Assembly (NCBI GenBank): GCA_902778455.1
Contig: CACYXR010000002.1
Location: 186,001 to 250,000, forward strand
DNA from: an uncultured Selenomonadaceae bacterium
GTDB taxonomy: Bacteria > Bacillota > Negativicutes > Selenomonadales > Selenomonadaceae
Length of the DNA stretch: 64,000 nt
Direction: 5' to 3'
This document shows positions 52,129 through 61,934 of the stretch, piece by piece (within the stretch, counting starts at the first letter, position 1; each line of letters starts with the position of its first letter). Under the pieces are notes generated by a model, which made no database searches, was not told where the DNA came from, and saw nothing but the letters and a program-made list of their open reading frames with translations. The position numbers were made by a program, and so were the translations under genes.

Positions 52129-53631
52129 TTACCGCGCCGAGAATTTGTCGCGCAAGATTACATCGTGGGAGCCGCCCTCGACGATGCTGACTGAAGAGAC
52201 GAGGGTGAGCTTTGCTTTTTCCTGCAATTCCTTGATACTAAGAGCGCCACAGTTGCACATCGTGGAGCGCACCTTTGACAGCGTAATCTCAATGTTGTCA
52301 TGCAACGGGCCGGCATAAGGGACATAGGAATCAACGCCTTCCTCGAAGGAGAGCTTTCGGTCACCGCCGAGGTCGTAGCGTTGCCAATTGCGCGCACGGT
52401 TCGAGCCTTCGCCCCAATATTCCTTGTAAAACGTACCGTTGATTTTGACCTTGTCCGTCGGGCTTTCGTCGAAGCGGGAGAAGTAACGCCCGAGCATCAG
52501 GAAGTCCGCGCCCATTGCCAGAGCCAACGTAATATGGTAGTCATGGACGATGCCGCCGTCAGAGCAGACGGGGACATAGACGCCAGTTTCCTTAAAGAAG
52601 TCGTCCCTTGCTTTGCAGACATCAATCAATGCGGTGGCCTGCCCGCGTCCGATGCCTTTCGTTTCACGGGTGATGCAGATCGAGCCTCCGCCGATACCAA
52701 CTTTTACGAAGTCAGCTCCCGCCTCGGCAAGGAAGCGGAAACCTTCGGCATCTACGACATTGCCGGCGCCTACCTTGATCTCCGGCCCGTATTTTTTATG
52801 GATATAATCGAGCGTAATGCGCTGCCATTCGGAGTAGCCTTCTGACGAGTCAATGCAAAGCGCGTCCGCGCCCGCATCGATAAGCAACGGCACACGTTCA
52901 GCGTAATCGCGAGTATTGATACCTGCACCGACCCGGTAACGTTTATGCGCATCCGTGATTTCCAATGCATGTTCCTTGTTATCCGTGTAATCCTTACGGA
53001 AAACCATGTAGCGCAGACGCTGATTCTTGTCGACAAGCGGCAGCATATTTAGTTTGGATTCCCAAATGATATCGTTGGCTTCGGAAAGAGTCAAATCGGC
53101 ATCTGCATATACGAGACGGTCGAAAGGCGTCATAAATTCCGATACCGGAGTGTCCATCGTCATGCGTGTGATACGGTAATCGCGGCTGGTGACGATGCCG
53201 AGCAACTTGCCTGTCGGCTCTCCGTCTTCAGTGACAGCCATGGTTGAGTGTCCCGTCTGAGCTTTGAGCTTCAGCACTTCGCCGAGGGTCGTCGTCGGCT
53301 TTATATTCGAATCACTGGAAACGAAACCGGACTTATAGCTTTTGACGCGGCGTACCATCTGCGCTTCCTGTTCCGGTGTCTGCGAGCCATAAATGAATGA
53401 CATGCCGCCTTCCTGCGCGAGAGCGATGGCCATACGATCGTTGGAAACAGCCTGCATGATGGCGGAAACCATCGGAATATTGAGGCTGAGTGCCGGTTCT
53501 TCTCCCTTTTTATACTTCACCAAAGGCGTCCGAAGCGAAACGTTAGCTGGAACGCAATGTTCAGAAGAATATCCCGGAACGAGAAGATACTCGCCAAATG
53601 TATGGGATGGTTCGTCATAATAAAATGCCAC
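52129..53631 (-). CDS. guaB: IMP dehydrogenase of the trichomonad-like type
   Basis: A 500-residue enzyme with a TIM barrel interrupted by two CBS domains (about residues 110-225). The catalytic Cys319 is in [19 protein letters not shown], and the flap Arg418-Tyr419 in NWQRYDLGG. It oxidises IMP to XMP with NAD+, the committed step to GMP. The sequence and numbering match Tritrichomonas foetus IMPDH closely (from memory), more than the GuaB of E. coli. GTG at 53631 is chosen for AAGGA seven bases upstream. Confidence 0.95.
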   Translation of the reverse strand: MAFYYDEPSHTFGEYLLVPGYSSEHCVPANVSLRTPLVKYKKGEEPALSLNIPMVSAIMQAVSNDRMAIALAQEGGMSFIYGSQTPEQEAQMVRRVKSYKSGFVSSDSNIKPTTTLGEVLKLKAQTGHSTMAVTEDGEPTGKLLGIVTSRDYRITRMTMDTPVSEFMTPFDRLVYADADLTLSEANDIIWESKLNMLPLVDKNQRLRYMVFRKDYTDNKEHALEITDAHKRYRVGAGINTRDYAERVPLLIDAGADALCIDSSEGYSEWQRITLDYIHKKYGPEIKVGAGNVVDAEGFRFLAEAGADFVKVGIGGGSICITRETKGIGRGQATALIDVCKARDDFFKETGVYVPVCSDGGIVHDYHITLALAMGADFLMLGRYFSRFDESPTDKVKINGTFYKEYWGEGSNRARNWQRYDLGGDRKLSFEEGVDSYVPYAGPLHDNIEITLSKVRSTMCNCGALSIKELQEKAKLTLVSSVSIVEGGSHDVILRDKFSAR

Positions 53632-53674
53632 GCTAATTCCTTCTTTCTCTCGTGTAATCATAAATATTTTAACT

Positions 53675-53703
53675 ATCATAATACTTTCCGCGTTGTTTGA
53701 CAA
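53675..53703 (-). promoter_or_regulatory. Promoter of guaB
   Basis: Minus-strand TTGTCA (53698-53703), 17-bp spacer, TATGAT (53675-53680). Confidence 0.65.
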
Positions 53704-53754
53704 CTGTTTTCCATGGGTTTTTATCTTCTTTTTCTATGCAACCTGTGCAAAGTT

Positions 53755-53763
53755 TGCTATAAT
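53755..53763 (+). promoter_or_regulatory. Extended -10 promoter element of mfd
   Basis: TGC followed by TATAAT (53758-53763); the -35 region is weak. The leader is about 80 nt. Confidence 0.55.
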
Positions 53764-53791
53764 GAACCGGTAATCATAAAAGGGAACGGAA

Positions 53792-53821
53792 GGGCTGTCG
53801 GTGCGCCGACGGTCCTCTTTT
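53792..53821 (+). promoter_or_regulatory. Terminator-like hairpin in the mfd leader
   Basis: GGGCTGTCGG (53792-53801) pairs with CCGACGGTCC (53806-53815), including two wobbles, around TGCG; TCTTTT follows. It lies between the promoter and the mfd start, so it could act as an attenuator. Confidence 0.45.
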
Positions 53822-53849
53822 GGCGTGAAACGATAGGACTGGATTAAAA

Positions 53850-56800
53850 ATGAAAGCGTTATTTGAAGCAATCCAAAAAGACGAGGCGATTCGCCGGGCG
53901 GTGGAATGTTACGGGCAGACACATGGACAAAGTCTCGTTTATGGGGCGTCAGGCGCGCAAAAGCACGCTATTTTTGCGGCAGCATATACAAAAACACCGC
54001 GTCCGTCCGTGATTCTTGTCCATGACCGGGAATCTTTGGATGCATGGCGTCAGGATTTGGAGTTTCTTTTGCCAGGACGGATGATTGTTGAGCTTCCGAC
54101 TGTCGACATCGTAACGTTTCAGACAGCAGCGAAAAGCATGGAATTAACAGCGCGGCGGATGGATGTACTTGGTCGGCTATTCAGAAAAGAATCGGTAATC
54201 ATACTGGCGCTTCCGTCGGCAGCAGCGCAAAAGGATATGTCGCGAAAAAACTTTGAAAGATTAAGTCTTCATATTGCCCCTAAGGACGATATTGGACGTG
54301 ACGCGTTGCTTCGTCGGCTGTCCACACTAGGGTATGAACACACGCCTGAGGTCGAAAAGGTCGGGGAGTTCAGCGTACGGGGCGGAATTGTCGATGTATT
54401 CCCAATCAATGCATCGTTTCCAATTCGCATTGAATTATTCGGGGATGAAATAGACTCCCTGCGGGATTTTGATATTATGACGAAGCGCTCAATCAAGAAC
54501 ATAAATGAAGCCAGTATACTTCCACTGGTAGGTACAAGCGCATCGGACAAACAGGAACCATTTCTTTCCTATCTTGACAGCAATGGAACAGTGCTCTTTG
54601 ATGAACCGATGCGTTTTCGCGAAACCATGCTTCAGGTGGTAAAAGAAGACCCGACCACAAAGAAAAACAAATATACATGGGAAGAACTTTTGGAAGCCGC
54701 ACAGCCTTTAAATGTAATTTATACGACACTGATCCTGCAAAAAGTGCATGGAGCGGATCCAACGAAAATCGTCGGCGTCATGACAAAATCAGTAGCTGCT
54801 TATCAAAGGCAAATGGACTTGTTCGCCTCGGATGTCCGAGATTGGCTGAATGACAATCAACGCGTGTTAATTCTTTTGGGCAACGCAAAAAAGACAGGTT
54901 CGATGCGGGAACTTTTAGTGTATCATCACATACCATCGGTAGTGTTGCCCAATCCCGATATTCTTTCCGAGCGGTCGGTGACAGTAGCGGAAGGTTCACT
55001 GACAGGCGGCTTTGAGATTCCGGGAGCCAATCTTATCGTATTGGCGGAACGGGATATTTTCGGACGACAAAAGAAAAAGCTGCGACAATCAAAAACAGGG
55101 GGCAATGCGCGGATTTCTCATTTCCGTGATATTCGTGCCGGGGACTATGTTGTTCATGTTGTACATGGTATTGGAAAATATCTTGGCGTCGAGACGATAA
55201 ATTCGGGAGGAGTCAAGCGCGATTACCTCCATATTAAATTCGGTGGGAACGACAAGCTGTTCGTCCCGACGGATCAAGTCCAGTTCTTGCAGAAATACAT
55301 TGGGGTGGAAGGGGAGACACCTCGATTATCACGAATGGGTGGTGCGGAATGGAAGCGATCGAAGGCAAAAGCAAAGGCTTCAGTGGAGAGTATTGCCAAA
55401 GATTTGCTCCAACTATATGCAAAAAGGCGCAGCACATCCGGGGTTGCTTTCGCGGAAGACACGCCTTGGCAACGGGAATTTGAAGAGGCGTTTCCTTATG
55501 AGGAAACACCGGATCAACTCTCCGCCGTAAGCGAAATCAAGGCAGACATGGAAAAACCGGTGCCGATGGACCGTCTGCTTTGCGGCGACGTAGGCTTCGG
55601 CAAGACCGAGGTTGCCATTCGTGCTGCGTTCAAGGCGGTCATGGGCGGAAAACAGGTTGCTGTACTTGTGCCGACGACAGTACTGGCGCAACAACATTAC
55701 CAGACTTTTTCTGAACGGTTCCTTAATTTCGGGCCGACGGTGGACGTCATTTGCAGATTTCGAACACAAAAGGAACAAAAAGCTTCATTGGAACGTGTAC
55801 GGGACGGACGTACCGATATCCTGATCGGCACCCATGCAATCCTGAATCAAAAACGTGTGGAATTCAAGGATCTCGGCCTTTTGATCGTAGATGAGGAGCA
55901 ACGATTTGGCGTAAAACAAAAAGAAAAAATAAAAGAGCTTTCCGCCGGTGTCGACGTGCTGACGCTATCGGCTACCCCGATTCCAAGGACACTCCATATG
56001 TCACTCGTCGGCGCCCGGGACATGAGCGTAATCGAGACACCTCCCGCTGAACGCTATCCAATCCAAACTTACGTCATTGAAGCAAACGACGCAGTAATTG
56101 CAGGGGCAATCCGTCGAGAGATGAAGCGGGGCGGGCAAATTTATTTCATTTATAACCGCATTGAAACGATTGAACGGATGCGTCTCCGTTTGGAAACACT
56201 TGTGCCGGAGGCACGGATACGGACGGCGCACGGACGCATGACAGAAGCAGTCTTGGAACGCGTGATGATGGAGTTTTACGAAGGAGAGTATGATATCCTG
56301 CTCTCAACGAGCATCGTGGAAAACGGCCTGGACGTGGCGAACGCGAACACAATCATCGTATACAACGCCGATCATTTCGGCCTTTCCCAGCTTTACCAAA
56401 TGCGGGGGCGTGTCGGACGATCACATCGGATGGCGTATGCTTTTTTCGTCTACCAAGCGGACAAAATTCTTACCGAGGCGGCGGAAAAAAGATTGCATGC
56501 GATGAAGGAATTCGCCGAACTTGGCGCGGGTTTCAAGATCGCTATGCGCGACTTGGAGATTCGCGGCGCAGGAGATCTTTTGGGAGCCCAGCAACACGGC
56601 CATATTTCCAGCGTAGGATTCGAGATGTACTGCCGTATGCTCGATGAAGCAGTGCGCTCATTGGAAACGGGAAAACCAATAGAGGAAAAAGAGGAACCGG
56701 TAATCGAAATCGCGGTGGAAGCGTATCTCGATGGACAATATATCGACGATGCAATGCACAAGATTGAAATTTATCAACGTGTTGCCGCCGTACGGAATGA

Positions 56801-57146
56801 GGAACATCTTACATCCTTACTCGACGAGTTGATTGACCGGTTCGGCGAGCCGACAAAGCCGGTACTTCGACTCCTGGATGTAGCGCGCATCAAAAATTAC
56901 GCACGCGACCTCGGCGTAAAGAGCATTGTCGAAAAAGAAAAGATAGTCGAGTTTACGCTGACAGAACAGCATCTACTGGAGCCCGAGCGTGTTATTGTAT
57001 TGAAAAAAAAGTTGGGAACATCGCTGATACTTTTGCCGACGCAAAGAATCATGCGTTTTCGATTCAAAACAAAACCCGACCAAGATAAATTATTGAAATT
57101 CTTGTTAGAGACCCTTCAGGATTTGTCGGACGAAACAAGACATTGA
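53850..57146 (+). CDS. mfd: Transcription-repair coupling factor
   Basis: A 1098-residue Mfd with the UvrB-homology N-terminal part (about residues 1-330, with [14 protein letters not shown]), the RNA polymerase-binding CarD-like domain (about 425-490, with [14 protein letters not shown]), a RecG-type translocase (Walker [15 protein letters not shown] box, DRGVGRS-like RGRVGRS) and the C-terminal TRCF domain (about 945-1060). It removes stalled RNA polymerase and recruits UvrA. ATG at 53850 lies behind AGGACTGGA. mazG follows 25 bases after the stop. Confidence 0.96.
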   Translation: MKALFEAIQKDEAIRRAVECYGQTHGQSLVYGASGAQKHAIFAAAYTKTPRPSVILVHDRESLDAWRQDLEFLLPGRMIVELPTVDIVTFQTAAKSMELTARRMDVLGRLFRKESVIILALPSAAAQKDMSRKNFERLSLHIAPKDDIGRDALLRRLSTLGYEHTPEVEKVGEFSVRGGIVDVFPINASFPIRIELFGDEIDSLRDFDIMTKRSIKNINEASILPLVGTSASDKQEPFLSYLDSNGTVLFDEPMRFRETMLQVVKEDPTTKKNKYTWEELLEAAQPLNVIYTTLILQKVHGADPTKIVGVMTKSVAAYQRQMDLFASDVRDWLNDNQRVLILLGNAKKTGSMRELLVYHHIPSVVLPNPDILSERSVTVAEGSLTGGFEIPGANLIVLAERDIFGRQKKKLRQSKTGGNARISHFRDIRAGDYVVHVVHGIGKYLGVETINSGGVKRDYLHIKFGGNDKLFVPTDQVQFLQKYIGVEGETPRLSRMGGAEWKRSKAKAKASVESIAKDLLQLYAKRRSTSGVAFAEDTPWQREFEEAFPYEETPDQLSAVSEIKADMEKPVPMDRLLCGDVGFGKTEVAIRAAFKAVMGGKQVAVLVPTTVLAQQHYQTFSERFLNFGPTVDVICRFRTQKEQKASLERVRDGRTDILIGTHAILNQKRVEFKDLGLLIVDEEQRFGVKQKEKIKELSAGVDVLTLSATPIPRTLHMSLVGARDMSVIETPPAERYPIQTYVIEANDAVIAGAIRREMKRGGQIYFIYNRIETIERMRLRLETLVPEARIRTAHGRMTEAVLERVMMEFYEGEYDILLSTSIVENGLDVANANTIIVYNADHFGLSQLYQMRGRVGRSHRMAYAFFVYQADKILTEAAEKRLHAMKEFAELGAGFKIAMRDLEIRGAGDLLGAQQHGHISSVGFEMYCRMLDEAVRSLETGKPIEEKEEPVIEIAVEAYLDGQYIDDAMHKIEIYQRVAAVRNEEHLTSLLDELIDRFGEPTKPVLRLLDVARIKNYARDLGVKSIVEKEKIVEFTLTEQHLLEPERVIVLKKKLGTSLILLPTQRIMRFRFKTKPDQDKLLKFLLETLQDLSDETRH

Positions 57147-57171
57147 ATCAATTCATGAAAGGAGCCGATTA

Positions 57172-58629
57172 ATGATGGGAAGTATCAAGGTAGTCGGCAT
57201 GGGGCCAGGAGATTTTGGCAGTATGACCGTCGAATCATGGGAAACAATACAAAAGGCATCGCGGTTAATATTGCGAACGGCGATTCATCCAACAGCGGAA
57301 GAAATGACACGCCGGGGTATTTCATTTTCCTCCTATGACGAGAAATATGAAAAAGCGGTAAATTTTGAAGCGCTTTATACATTCATTGCCAACGACCTTA
57401 TTGCAAAAGCGAAGGCGGGCGAGGACATCGTCTATGTGGTTCCGGGCAGTCCGTTGGTGGCGGAACGAACCGTCGTGCTGCTTCGGGAACAGGCAGAAAA
57501 GGAAAATATACCTCTCACAATCTTTCCATGCATGAGCTTTACAGAGCCTCTTTGTGCGCGTCTCGGTATCGACCCTGTGGAGGGGCTGTTGATCATGGAT
57601 GCCGCAGACCTTGACCGGCTGCCAATGGATTGGCCTACGGGTTTGGTTGTAACTCAGGTATACAGCCCGGCTGTCGCCTCGGAAACAAAATTAGCATTAA
57701 TGGAATTTTTGCCTGATGATTACGGGATTATTATCGCGCAACATATCGGTCTTCCGGAGGAAAGTATACAGCATATTCCTTTGTATATGCTGGATCGTCA
57801 AGCCAATATCGATCATCTGACAAGCCTTTTTGTACCGCCGCTTCCACGCGCTTCATGTTTTGATTTTACACCGTTGGTGGACATCATGAAACAACTTCGT
57901 GCGCCGGGAGGCTGCCCGTGGGACCGCGTGCAGACGCCGGAAAGTCTCAGAAAGCATATCCTTGAAGAAGCGTATGAAGTCGTTGAAGCGATTGATTTGA
58001 AAGATAAACAACTTTTGTTGGAAGAGCTTGGCGATCTCCTGTTACAGATTGTGTTTCAGGCACGTATTGCAGAAGAAGCTGGCGTTTTTTCCATGCAAGA
58101 CGTTGTGGATGGAATTACGGACAAACTAATCCGCCGCCACCCGCATATTTTCGGCGACGTTCAGGTTTCCGATGCGGCAGCGGTGCTCGTGAACTGGGAA
58201 GCCATAAAACGAAAGGAAAAACCAGAGCGAAAATCGCAGCTTGACGGAGTGCCGAAGGATTTACCCGCCCTGATGGCAGCCGCAAAATTACAGGGAAAAG
58301 CGGCAGATGTCGGCTTTGACTGGCAGGACATCTCTCCCGTATTAGATACATGCCGAGAGGAATGGCACGAGCTTTTGGCCGCAATTGAAGAAAACGATGC
58401 GGTGCATATAGAGGAAGAGCTAGGGGATCTGCTTTTTGCAGTCGTCAATCTCTCGCGTTTCCTGCAGGTCAATAGCGAACTGTCGCTCTTGGCGGCGAAC
58501 CGTAAATTCAAACGACGTTTTCACTTTGTTGAGAAAAAAGTGAAATCTTTGGGCGGTGATTGGAGAAAATTTCCCTTGGATAAATTGGATGAGTTTTGGA
58601 ACGAAGCAAAGAGCAAAGAACAACCATGA
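57172..58629 (+). CDS. mazG: YabN-type fusion: tetrapyrrole-methylase domain plus MazG NTP pyrophosphohydrolase
   Basis: A 485-residue fusion. The N-terminal domain (about residues 4-215) is SAM-dependent tetrapyrrole methylase-like (VVGMGPGDFGSMT, VVPGSPLVAERT); the C-terminal MazG region (about 235-480) has two copies of the catalytic pattern, EEAYEVVEAID with EELGDLLLQIVF and a second EELGDLLFAVV. It hydrolyses (d)NTPs to monophosphates and may clean damaged nucleotides; the target of the methylase half is unknown. ATG at 57172 follows AAAGGAG, and the next codon is also ATG. Confidence 0.93.
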   Translation: MMGSIKVVGMGPGDFGSMTVESWETIQKASRLILRTAIHPTAEEMTRRGISFSSYDEKYEKAVNFEALYTFIANDLIAKAKAGEDIVYVVPGSPLVAERTVVLLREQAEKENIPLTIFPCMSFTEPLCARLGIDPVEGLLIMDAADLDRLPMDWPTGLVVTQVYSPAVASETKLALMEFLPDDYGIIIAQHIGLPEESIQHIPLYMLDRQANIDHLTSLFVPPLPRASCFDFTPLVDIMKQLRAPGGCPWDRVQTPESLRKHILEEAYEVVEAIDLKDKQLLLEELGDLLLQIVFQARIAEEAGVFSMQDVVDGITDKLIRRHPHIFGDVQVSDAAAVLVNWEAIKRKEKPERKSQLDGVPKDLPALMAAAKLQGKAADVGFDWQDISPVLDTCREEWHELLAAIEENDAVHIEEELGDLLFAVVNLSRFLQVNSELSLLAANRKFKRRFHFVEKKVKSLGGDWRKFPLDKLDEFWNEAKSKEQP

Positions 58630-58752
58630 CGTTTTACCTAATTACAAAATATTTTTTATCTTTTTTCCCGAAAAAGAAGGATTTTCCAAAGGGACGGCGA
58701 AATATCTTCGTCGGTAAACTACTAGATTCATACATTTAAGGAGGCTGTTTTG

Positions 58753-59040
58753 ATGAATAAAGCAGATTTGGTCGCAAAAGTCGCAGAAAAATCGGGATTG
58801 ACGAAGAAGGATGCGGAGAAGGCTATCAACGCCCTTGTTGCCAGCGTTCAGGAAGCGCTTGTCAAGAAAGACAAGGTTCAGTTGATTGGCTTTGGTACGT
58901 TTGAGGTGAAGGAGCGTGCTGCTCGCACGGGCCGCAATCCGCAGACGGGTGAGGCAATCAAGATCGCAGCTTCGAAAGCTCCAGTATTCAAGGTCGGCAA
59001 GGCTTTGAAGGACGCTGTCAACAAGAGCAAGAAGAAATAA
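58753..59040 (+). CDS. hup: HU-family DNA-binding protein
   Basis: A 95-residue histone-like protein. [37 protein letters not shown] and the basic C-terminus KSKKK are standard HU. It compacts and bends DNA as a dimer. ATG at 58753 follows AAGGAGG; the TTG just before is not needed. The 120-base gap before it has a CGGCGAA/TTCGTCG hairpin in the leader but no clear consensus promoter; it is separate from mazG and ends in a strong terminator. Confidence 0.97.
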   Translation: MNKADLVAKVAEKSGLTKKDAEKAINALVASVQEALVKKDKVQLIGFGTFEVKERAARTGRNPQTGEAIKIAASKAPVFKVGKALKDAVNKSKKK

Positions 59041-59056
59041 GATTCCATTCAAGTAA

Positions 59057-59098
59057 GAAAGCTGCCGACGATTATTCGTGCGGCAGCTTCTTTTTTTG
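59057..59098 (+). terminator. Terminator of the HU gene
   Basis: AAGCTGCCG (59059-59067) pairs with CGGCAGCTT (59081-59089), followed by CTTTTTTT. Confidence 0.88.
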
Positions 59099-59117
59099 AT
59101 AACCGGAGGACAATGTC

Positions 59118-59873
59118 ATGAAAGAGATGCAGGATTGTGGTGTGCTGATTTGTGGGGGAACGTCCGGAATCGGCCTTGCGGCAGCGAGGATGTTTCTCGT
59201 ATCAGGTGCAAAAGTGGCTCTCGCAGGCCGGAATGCAGACCGGGGTGCAGCCGCGCTGCAATCCCTCAAAGCTTCGGAACGAACTTTTTTCTTTCCTGCG
59301 GACATACGGTATCCCACAGATTGTGATAAACTGGCGCTGAATGCAAAAGAAGCGTTGGGAAAAATCGACGTTCTGGTGAATTCGGCGGGAGTCTATTTGG
59401 AAGAATCAGCGGACTCCCTTTCCGAGGCATCTTATGCGGAAATTATGGATACAAACATTAAGGGAACTATGTTCATGGTGCGGGCAGCGTTACCGTTCTT
59501 GCGCGAAACAAAGGGAAACATCGTCAACGTAGCCTCGGATGCAGGCCTTCATGGAAATTACTTATGCAGCCTCTATTGCGCATCTAAAGGAGCCGTGGTG
59601 CTTTACACCCGGGCGCTTGCTCTTGAAACTGCACCCCATGGGATACGAGTGAATGCTGTCGCACCGGGTGATATATTGACGCCATTGACAGAGACACAGC
59701 TCCAAAAAGCGACGTCACATGAAGAAGGCCTTGCAGCAATGGCCTCCGTCTATCCGATGGGACGGATTGGTACAGCTGAGGAAGCAGCAGCTGTCATTTA
59801 TTTCCTCGCATCACCTCGTTCATCTTTTGTGACGGGCGCATGCTGGAGCGTGGATGGAGGAATTACGGCATAA
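59118..59873 (+). CDS. Short-chain dehydrogenase/reductase
   Basis: A 251-residue classical SDR: cofactor motif CGGTSGIGLAAA (about residues 12-23), NSAG, catalytic Ser and the YCASK motif (Tyr/Lys), then RVNAVAPGDI. The C-terminal FLASPRSSFVTGACWSVDGG is typical of FabG-like members. It is an NAD(P)-dependent oxidoreductase with unknown substrate. The fused first residues MKEMQDCGVLI are normal. ATG follows GGAGG by eight bases. It stands alone between the HU terminator and tsaD. Confidence 0.92.
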   Translation: MKEMQDCGVLICGGTSGIGLAAARMFLVSGAKVALAGRNADRGAAALQSLKASERTFFFPADIRYPTDCDKLALNAKEALGKIDVLVNSAGVYLEESADSLSEASYAEIMDTNIKGTMFMVRAALPFLRETKGNIVNVASDAGLHGNYLCSLYCASKGAVVLYTRALALETAPHGIRVNAVAPGDILTPLTETQLQKATSHEEGLAAMASVYPMGRIGTAEEAAAVIYFLASPRSSFVTGACWSVDGGITA

Positions 59874-59910
59874 GTATTATGAATACCTTATCAAATATGC
59901 CCGAAAAATA

Positions 59911-59939
59911 TTGCCCCAAAAATATTCCTTTGATATGAT
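59911..59939 (+). promoter_or_regulatory. Promoter of the tsaD-sirtuin operon
   Basis: TTGCCC (59911-59916), 17-bp spacer, TATGAT (59934-59939) with extended -10 TGA. Confidence 0.6.
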
Positions 59940-59970
59940 AAAATAAGACTTTAAAAAGGTGTGTTGAATT

Positions 59971-61008
59971 TTGCCGGAACCAGAAGAAAATATATTAACA
60001 TTGGGAATCGAGTCAAGTTGTGATGAAACGGCAGCGGCAGTACTGCGCGGCGGACGGGTTCTGCTGTCGAATATAATCTCTACACAGATTCCCGTGCATC
60101 GAAAATATGGCGGCGTCGTACCGGAAATCGCATCACGTCGTCACATCGTGAATGTGATTCCAGTGATTGAAGAGGCGCTGCAACAAGCGGACATCGAACT
60201 GAATGATATAAAACAGATTGCCGTGACCTACGGACCGGGACTTGTAGGAGCTTTATTGGTTGGTATTTCAGCGGCAAAAGCATTAGCTTTCGCTTTGGAT
60301 GTGCCGCTCATCGGCGTCAATCATTTGGAAGGGCATATTTTTGCGAACTTTCTGAGCCATACGGAACTTGTGCCGCCATTTATGGCGCTGGTAGTCTCAG
60401 GTGGACACACCGCATTGATTCACGTCAAAGACTACAATCATTTTACATTAATGGGGCAGACACGAGACGACGCAGCGGGCGAAGCGTTCGACAAGGTGGC
60501 ACGTGTGATGGCATTACCTTATCCGGGCGGACCGGAAATCGATCGTTTGGCTGCAAAAGGCGACGAAAACGCAATCGATTTTCCTCAGGCGCTTAGAGAA
60601 AAAAGAAATTACGAGTTCAGCTTCAGCGGGTTGAAATCAGCGGTATTGAACTATTTGAATGAAATGAAAATGAAACGCGTGACAGTAAATCCAGCGAATG
60701 TGGCAGCTTCATTCCAAAAAGCGGTGATTGAAGTGCTCACGCAAAAAGCATTGGAGGCGCTTAGCGAGGCGAAACTTGACAAATTGGTTCTGGCGGGAGG
60801 CGTCGCCGCAAACAGCGCTTTGGAACAGCGGCTTCGCGAGGCGGCTGAAACACACGGCTTTCATTTTTATTATCCAAACAAAGTCCTTTGCACAGACAAT
60901 GCGGCGATGATTGCTTGCCGAGGCTACTATCAGTCACGAATAGGCATGTTTTCCGATTTGCGGCTTAACGCTGTACCAGGACTTTCTTTGATGGATGTGA
61001 AGGCGTAA
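59971..61008 (+). CDS. tsaD: tRNA threonylcarbamoyladenosine synthase subunit TsaD
   Basis: A 345-residue ASKHA-fold protein. LGIESSCDETAAAV at the N-terminus, the metal-binding NHLEGHI, VSGGHT, and the late CTDNAAMIA are all TsaD hallmarks. With TsaB and TsaE it installs t6A at position 37 of ANN-decoding tRNAs. The TTG start has AAAGGTG about 10 bases upstream. The sirtuin gene follows 23 bases after the stop. Confidence 0.96.
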   Translation: MPEPEENILTLGIESSCDETAAAVLRGGRVLLSNIISTQIPVHRKYGGVVPEIASRRHIVNVIPVIEEALQQADIELNDIKQIAVTYGPGLVGALLVGISAAKALAFALDVPLIGVNHLEGHIFANFLSHTELVPPFMALVVSGGHTALIHVKDYNHFTLMGQTRDDAAGEAFDKVARVMALPYPGGPEIDRLAAKGDENAIDFPQALREKRNYEFSFSGLKSAVLNYLNEMKMKRVTVNPANVAASFQKAVIEVLTQKALEALSEAKLDKLVLAGGVAANSALEQRLREAAETHGFHFYYPNKVLCTDNAAMIACRGYYQSRIGMFSDLRLNAVPGLSLMDVKA

Positions 61009-61031
61009 AAACGAAATGGGAGGGCAAATAC

Positions 61032-61772
61032 GTGACGAAGGAAATAATCCGATTGACGGAAATTCTGCGAGAAAGCAAACGCATTGTTTTTTTCGGTGGC
61101 GCCGGAGTTTCGACGGAATCAGGAATCCCAGACTTTCGCAGTGCGAACGGTCTTTGGAACGAAAAGCTCAAGATGGAACTGTCGCCGGAACAGCTCGTAT
61201 CACATACATATTTTGAGCGATTTCCAAAGGAATTTTTCGATTTTTACCGCGAAAAGCTCGTTTATCCCGATGCGAAACCGAACGGATGCCATAATGCGTT
61301 GGCGCGACTGGAGAAAATGGGAAAACTTCTGGCGATTGTCACGCAAAACATTGATGGCCTCCATCAGGCTGCAGGCTCGAAAACGGTTTATGAATTGCAC
61401 GGCTCGGTACTCCGCAACTACTGCATGAAATGCCACACCTTTTACGATGCAGATTTCGTGATGCAGGCTACGCCGGAACCGCCGCACTGTGATGTTTGCG
61501 GCGGATTAGTAAAGCCCGATGTAGTGCTTTATGAGGAACCGTTGGACGGAAATATTATGCAAAAAGCGACAGACGCCATCGGACGTGCCGATACATTGAT
61601 TATCGGCGGCACTTCACTGGTAGTTTATCCGGCAGCCGGGTTTATCCGTTATTTCAATGGAGATCACCTCGTAGTCATCAACAAGACCGAAACACGTGCA
61701 GACCGCTCAGCAGAACTTGTAATCAGAACTCCAATTGGAGAGACGATGGAATCTGCTGTTGCGGTTCTCTAA
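61032..61772 (+). CDS. NAD-dependent protein deacylase (sirtuin)
   Basis: A 246-residue class III sirtuin: GAGVSTESGIPDFRS (NAD site), TQNIDGLHQ, catalytic His in YELHGSV and a four-Cys zinc site (CMKC and CDVC). It removes acyl groups from lysines, using NAD+, in the cytoplasm. The Arg-Tyr pair that marks desuccinylases was not evident to me, so deacetylase activity is more likely. The GTG start follows GGGAGGG. It is probably co-transcribed with tsaD. Confidence 0.94.
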   Translation: MTKEIIRLTEILRESKRIVFFGGAGVSTESGIPDFRSANGLWNEKLKMELSPEQLVSHTYFERFPKEFFDFYREKLVYPDAKPNGCHNALARLEKMGKLLAIVTQNIDGLHQAAGSKTVYELHGSVLRNYCMKCHTFYDADFVMQATPEPPHCDVCGGLVKPDVVLYEEPLDGNIMQKATDAIGRADTLIIGGTSLVVYPAAGFIRYFNGDHLVVINKTETRADRSAELVIRTPIGETMESAVAVL

Positions 61773-61811
61773 ATGGATATTCTATACAACAATGAATACA
61801 TTTTCATTGAG

Positions 61812-61840
61812 TGGACAATCAAAAAAAATCATTGTATAAT
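61812..61840 (+). promoter_or_regulatory. Promoter of lysC
   Basis: TGGACA (61812-61817), 17-bp spacer, TATAAT (61835-61840). The leader of about 88 nt is too short for a lysine riboswitch. Confidence 0.65.
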
Positions 61841-61934
61841 GGAGCGAAATTTGCACAAATCAAAAGCATTTTTAAATAAATGTCTTTTGTAGAAGGTATT
61901 TCTTTTCCATCTTTTATGATTTAGGGGGATAGTA

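Noticed and set aside
61841-61934. Lysine riboswitch before lysC
   Set aside because: The leader is under 100 nt, whereas the lysine riboswitch is about 170 nt or more, and no fitting helices were seen. The lysA leader is shorter still.
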